From NCBI GenBank assembly GCA_017616955.1, contig JAFZXD010000044.1, forward strand, positions 1-7,894: 7,894 nt of DNA, read 5' to 3'. The notes under the pieces were generated by a model. That model worked only from the letters and a program-made list of their open reading frames with translations, was not told the origin of the DNA and did not search any database. The position numbers and the translations under genes were made by a program. Shown here in pieces: positions 5,752 through 7,894 of the stretch. The stretch is from Eubacterium sp. GTDB taxonomy: Bacteria > Bacillota > Clostridia > Lachnospirales > Lachnospiraceae. The first letter of the stretch is position 1. The number at the start of each line of letters is the position of its first letter.

Positions 5752-5773
5752 AATAATAATCAAAGAAGTATTT

Positions 5774-6769
5774 ATGGATGTTGGAATAAGGAAAAACAGA
5801 ATACTCGTTGTGACTACCGGCGGAACCATATGTTCTACGGAGGGAGCGGACGGACTGAATGATATAAATAGTTCAGGGACTGTTCCTGTGCTTGTGAATC
5901 TGACTAAGGAATGCCTGAAGGGTTATGAGGATATAGTTTATGACACTATATCACCGATAGATACTCTAAGTGAGAATATGACCGTAGGACACTGGAACAA
6001 GCTTCTGGAGACGCTTAGAACGATTGAGTATAGCCTCTATGACGGAGTGATAATCCTTCATGGGTCAGATACTCTTCATATGACGTCGCCACTTATGGCT
6101 TATATGATGCAGGGACTGGGGCTTCCGGTTGTTATGGTTGCTGCTAACAGGATTCTGACTGATCCGAAAAGTAATGGCGTGAATAACATGGCTTATGCGG
6201 TTCGATTCATTATGAAAGGCGTTCCGGGAGTTTATGTTATATATAGAAATACTGATGGAGTAACATATCTTCATGATGCACTGGAACTTGAACAGTGTGG
6301 TGATTATTCAGAAGACTTTTTCAGCAGGCGAATGTTGGATATATCTGGGATAGAAGAAGATGAAAATACGGATGGTGATAAATATCCCGGATCATACAGG
6401 AGTGAAACTAAGAGGGCTCTTCTGTATGAACAGATAAAACTTACGAATTCAATTCTTTATATAAAACCTTATGTAGGAATAAATTATGATTTATTTACGC
6501 TGCAAGGTGTAAAAGCAGTTCTTCACGGTCTGTATCATAGTTCGACGGCGAGAACGAATACAGATGTTGATGAGAGGGATAGTTCCTCAGTACTTTCACT
6601 TATTGACCGCTGTAATGAGGCGGGAATACCTGTATATATACATCCATGCGAGAGAGAAAGTGTGAGGTACAGTTCAAGTGTTCCGATGCTGGAGCACGGA
6701 GCTATACCGATAAGTGGGCATACATGGAATGCAACTTTAATAGGACTTATGATCAAATATTCAGAGTGA
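5774..6769 (+). CDS. L-asparaginase family protein (type I-like), active site divergent
   Basis: A 331-residue cytosolic protein of the asparaginase/glutaminase fold; typical members hydrolyse L-asparagine to aspartate and ammonia. TTGGTICS (14-21) carries the nucleophilic Thr18, and VIILHGSDTLHMTS (92-105) is the second signature with Asp99. Here the usual Thr before that Asp is Ser98. The canonical catalytic lysine about 70 residues further on is not evident: there is no Lys between 148 and 203, and the expected segment reads ALELEQCGDYSEDFF (169-183). The C-terminal domain (about 225-331) looks complete. There is no signal peptide. The ribosome site AAGAAG (5763-5768) is weak but no better start is near. 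The gene follows rnhA by 22 nt and ends in a strong terminator. It may be an ordinary type I enzyme, an amidohydrolase with altered specificity, or a non-catalytic relative. Confidence 0.85.
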   Translation: MDVGIRKNRILVVTTGGTICSTEGADGLNDINSSGTVPVLVNLTKECLKGYEDIVYDTISPIDTLSENMTVGHWNKLLETLRTIEYSLYDGVIILHGSDTLHMTSPLMAYMMQGLGLPVVMVAANRILTDPKSNGVNNMAYAVRFIMKGVPGVYVIYRNTDGVTYLHDALELEQCGDYSEDFFSRRMLDISGIEEDENTDGDKYPGSYRSETKRALLYEQIKLTNSILYIKPYVGINYDLFTLQGVKAVLHGLYHSSTARTNTDVDERDSSSVLSLIDRCNEAGIPVYIHPCERESVRYSSSVPMLEHGAIPISGHTWNATLIGLMIKYSE

Positions 6770-6806
6770 TTGAGAAGTATGAATCACTCTGAATTTTTAT
6801 GTTTTT
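6759..6806 (+). terminator. Strong intrinsic terminator overlapping the asparaginase-like stop codon
   Basis: Positions 6759-6771 pair perfectly with 6782-6794 (13 bp, core TTCAGAGTGATT) around a 10-nt loop. TTTTTATGTTTTT (6794-6806) follows. The 5' arm contains the last codons and the TGA stop (6767-6769), so a ribosome at the stop codon would cover part of the hairpin. It closes the rnhA-asparaginase unit. Confidence 0.9.
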
Positions 6807-6809
6807 ATT

Positions 6810-6831
6810 CATTTAAGAATCATTTAAGAAT
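6810..6831 (+). promoter_or_regulatory. Tandem response-regulator boxes upstream of the ABC operon
   Basis: CATTTAAGAAT occurs twice in direct tandem (6810-6820 and 6821-6831). Within it, TTTAAG-AATCA-TTTAAG (6812-6828) fits the streptococcal CiaR box NTTAAG-N5-WTTAAG. Direct half-sites 11 bp apart are typical of OmpR-family response regulators. They sit just upstream of a candidate -35, where an activator would bind. No regulator gene lies in the window; it is expected to be encoded nearby or elsewhere. Confidence 0.55.
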
Positions 6832-6861
6832 TAGACAAGATACAGATTAAGACTTTTATAT
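6832..6861 (+). promoter_or_regulatory. Candidate promoter of the ABC operon
   Basis: TAGACA (6832-6837, five of six matches to TTGACA) and TTATAT (6856-6861) are 18 bp apart and directly follow the tandem boxes. An alternative -10, TATATT (6872-6877), lacks a good -35 but could be activator-dependent. Either gives a leader of roughly 50-65 nt before the ATPase gene. Confidence 0.4.
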
Positions 6862-6931
6862 GGGGCTGTTGTATATTAGCATCAGAAAAAGAAAAACGCA
6901 TGAATTTAAATAAATTGAAAGGAAAAAAGAT

Positions 6932-7807
6932 ATGTTATCAAATGATGTAATTCTTAAGGCAAAAGATTTATCAAAAACATTTTCGAACGATTCGGTTCAG
7001 CAGCATGTTTTAAAGAACCTTAACCTTTCTGTATATAAAGGAGATTTTACGGTGATCATGGGAAATTCCGGATCTGGAAAGAGCACACTTCTATATGCAC
7101 TTTCTGGAATGGATCGTCCAACACTCGGAACCATCACTTATTACGTAGATGAAAATGGAAAAAAGAGCGGTGGATACGGAATATTCTCAGGAAAACTTAA
7201 GTCAGTTAAAGCTGCGAACAATGGAATAGAGATATCAAAGTTTAGCAATGATAAGCTGGCACTTTTCAGAAGAAATCATGCAGGTTTCGTATTCCAGCAG
7301 AATTATCTGAATGACTCAATGAGTGCACTTGATAACGTAATGGTGAGTGGACTTCTTAAGACTAAAGACAGAAAGGAACTTGCCCAGAGAGCAAAAGAAC
7401 TTCTTCAGAAAGTTGAGATAACAGAAAAAGACTGGCGTAAGTTTCCATCACAACTATCCGGTGGACAGCAGCAGAGAGTTGCCGTTGTAAGAGGAGTCAT
7501 AAATCAGCCGGAAGTACTTTTCGCAGATGAGCCAACAGGAGCTCTTAACTCACAGAATACGACAAACGTTCTCGATATTATGAGTGAGCTTAATGATAGA
7601 GGTCAGAGCATTGTGATGGTAACACATACAATAAATGCTGCTGAACGAGGAAACAGGATCATTTATCTTTCGGATGGAGTTATATCAGATGAATGCCTTC
7701 TTGGACCATACATGGGAGACTATAAAGATGAGAAAAATCCGTTTCAGAGAGAGGCGTTAGACAGACATAGAATGCTTAAAGATTTTCTCACTGATATGGG
7801 TTGGTAA
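6932..7807 (+). CDS. ABC transporter ATP-binding protein, MacB/BceA-like
   Basis: Cytosolic nucleotide-binding subunit (291 residues) that powers a membrane permease. Walker A is GNSGSGKST (44-52), the Q-loop is FVFQQNYL (119-126), the signature is LSGGQQQR (175-182), and Walker B is VLFADEP (195-201) with catalytic Glu200. The switch His is His232 (VTHTINAA). PTGALNSQN (201-209) and FRRNHAGFVFQQ are typical of ATPases paired with FtsX-like permeases, such as the bacitracin-type BceAB and MacB groups. Two features differ from a usual 225-255-residue subunit: a Gly/Lys/Asn-rich insertion at about 73-103, between Walker A and the Q-loop, and a C-terminal tail of about 35 residues. The ribosome site is AAAGGA (6918-6923), eight bases before ATG. 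Likely roles are antimicrobial-peptide resistance, envelope-stress response or lipid/peptide handling; the substrate is unknown. The permease starts 25 nt downstream. Confidence 0.93.
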   Translation: MLSNDVILKAKDLSKTFSNDSVQQHVLKNLNLSVYKGDFTVIMGNSGSGKSTLLYALSGMDRPTLGTITYYVDENGKKSGGYGIFSGKLKSVKAANNGIEISKFSNDKLALFRRNHAGFVFQQNYLNDSMSALDNVMVSGLLKTKDRKELAQRAKELLQKVEITEKDWRKFPSQLSGGQQQRVAVVRGVINQPEVLFADEPTGALNSQNTTNVLDIMSELNDRGQSIVMVTHTINAAERGNRIIYLSDGVISDECLLGPYMGDYKDEKNPFQREALDRHRMLKDFLTDMGW

Positions 7808-7832
7808 TGTTTAGGGTTAAAGAGGAGAAAAC

Positions 7833-7894
7833 ATGTATAAATTATTTTTTATAGCAAAGAATAATATGAAAAAACAGAAGGGTGATATGATCAC
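7833..7894 (+). CDS. Start of probable FtsX-type ABC permease (3' end outside window)
   Basis: Only the first 20 codons are present, reading MYKLFFIAKNNMKKQKGDMI. AGGAG (7823-7827) lies five bases before the ATG, and the gap from the ATPase stop is 25 nt. A short hydrophobic start followed by a KNNMKKQKGDM segment fits the cytoplasmic lead-in to the first membrane helix of the large FtsX-like permeases that partner such ATPases. The assignment relies on position and this short N-terminus, so the family is likely but not proven. Confidence 0.7.
   Translation, partial: MYKLFFIAKNNMKKQKGDMI

Noticed and set aside
4954..5829. A 291-codon open reading frame on the - strand across rnhA and its upstream region
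   Set aside because: It lies antisense to RNase H1, whose four catalytic acids and ribosome site are clear. The translation is Ile/Leu/Ser/Tyr-rich with no recognisable domain, as expected for a codon-bias shadow. The other long - strand frames (for example 257-826, 884-1234, 3471-4052) are rejected for the same reason.
6900..6950. A 16-codon upstream reading frame overlapping the start of the ABC ATPase
   Set aside because: It has no good ribosome site and its A/T-rich codons read like leader sequence, so a regulatory leader peptide cannot be supported.
1..7894. CRISPR array, insertion sequence, prophage or other defence system
   Set aside because: There are no regularly spaced direct repeats, transposase, integrase, nuclease-helicase or toxin-antitoxin signatures in any frame. 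RNase H1 here is the standard housekeeping enzyme, not part of a retroelement.

Overview
The window looks like chromosomal DNA from a low-to-mid GC member of the Clostridia, most likely a Lachnospiraceae such as Butyrivibrio, Pseudobutyrivibrio or a relative. This rests on the proteins: a eukaryotic-type NADP isocitrate dehydrogenase, a GmuE/YdhR-like ROK fructokinase, a Clostridia-style MATE transporter, a Cys-rich 60-residue protein next to trmL, RNase H1 with an N-terminal hybrid-binding domain, and a large-permease ABC system. The AGGAGG ribosome-binding sites also fit. Every supported gene is on the + strand.

Layout. Positions 1-268 hold the 3' end of icd. A ROK sugar kinase follows (311-1180), closed by a hairpin terminator (about 1202-1245). 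A sigma-A-type promoter (1286-1314) then drives a MATE-family transporter (1357-2808) with an unusual acidic N-terminal tail. A divergent Sel1/TPR-like protein of unknown role follows (2853-3923). Next come trmL (4137-4673) and the 60-residue Cys-rich protein (4705-4887). Then rnhA (5158-5751) and an L-asparaginase-like gene (5774-6769) form a tight pair ended by a strong terminator (6759-6806). The last unit starts with tandem response-regulator-like boxes and a candidate promoter (6810-6861). It encodes an ABC ATPase (6932-7807) and the first codons of what is probably its FtsX-type permease (7833 to the window end).

Most of the window is housekeeping or ordinary accessory content. The two intergenic stretches either side of trmL and the small Cys-rich gene are not explained by genes. 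Positions 3929-4062 form a 134-nt element whose 23-nt ends pair completely, with two G-U pairs. Each end is also a small hairpin by itself, which is the layout of a REPIN (two REP palindromes in inverted orientation). Positions 4895-5091 hold a different chain: a perfect 17-bp inverted repeat, two short hairpins with the same CTGC/GCAG core, and a long interrupted hairpin. Neither ends in a U-tract, so neither looks like a simple terminator. They are the best candidates here for something undescribed, either mobile REP-like repeats or structured RNA. Copy number and covariation could not be tested from this sequence alone.

The genes do not form one pathway. The plausible functional units are trmL with the small Cys-rich gene (short gap), rnhA with the asparaginase-like gene (22-nt gap, shared terminator), and the ABC ATPase with its permease (25-nt gap, own regulated promoter).
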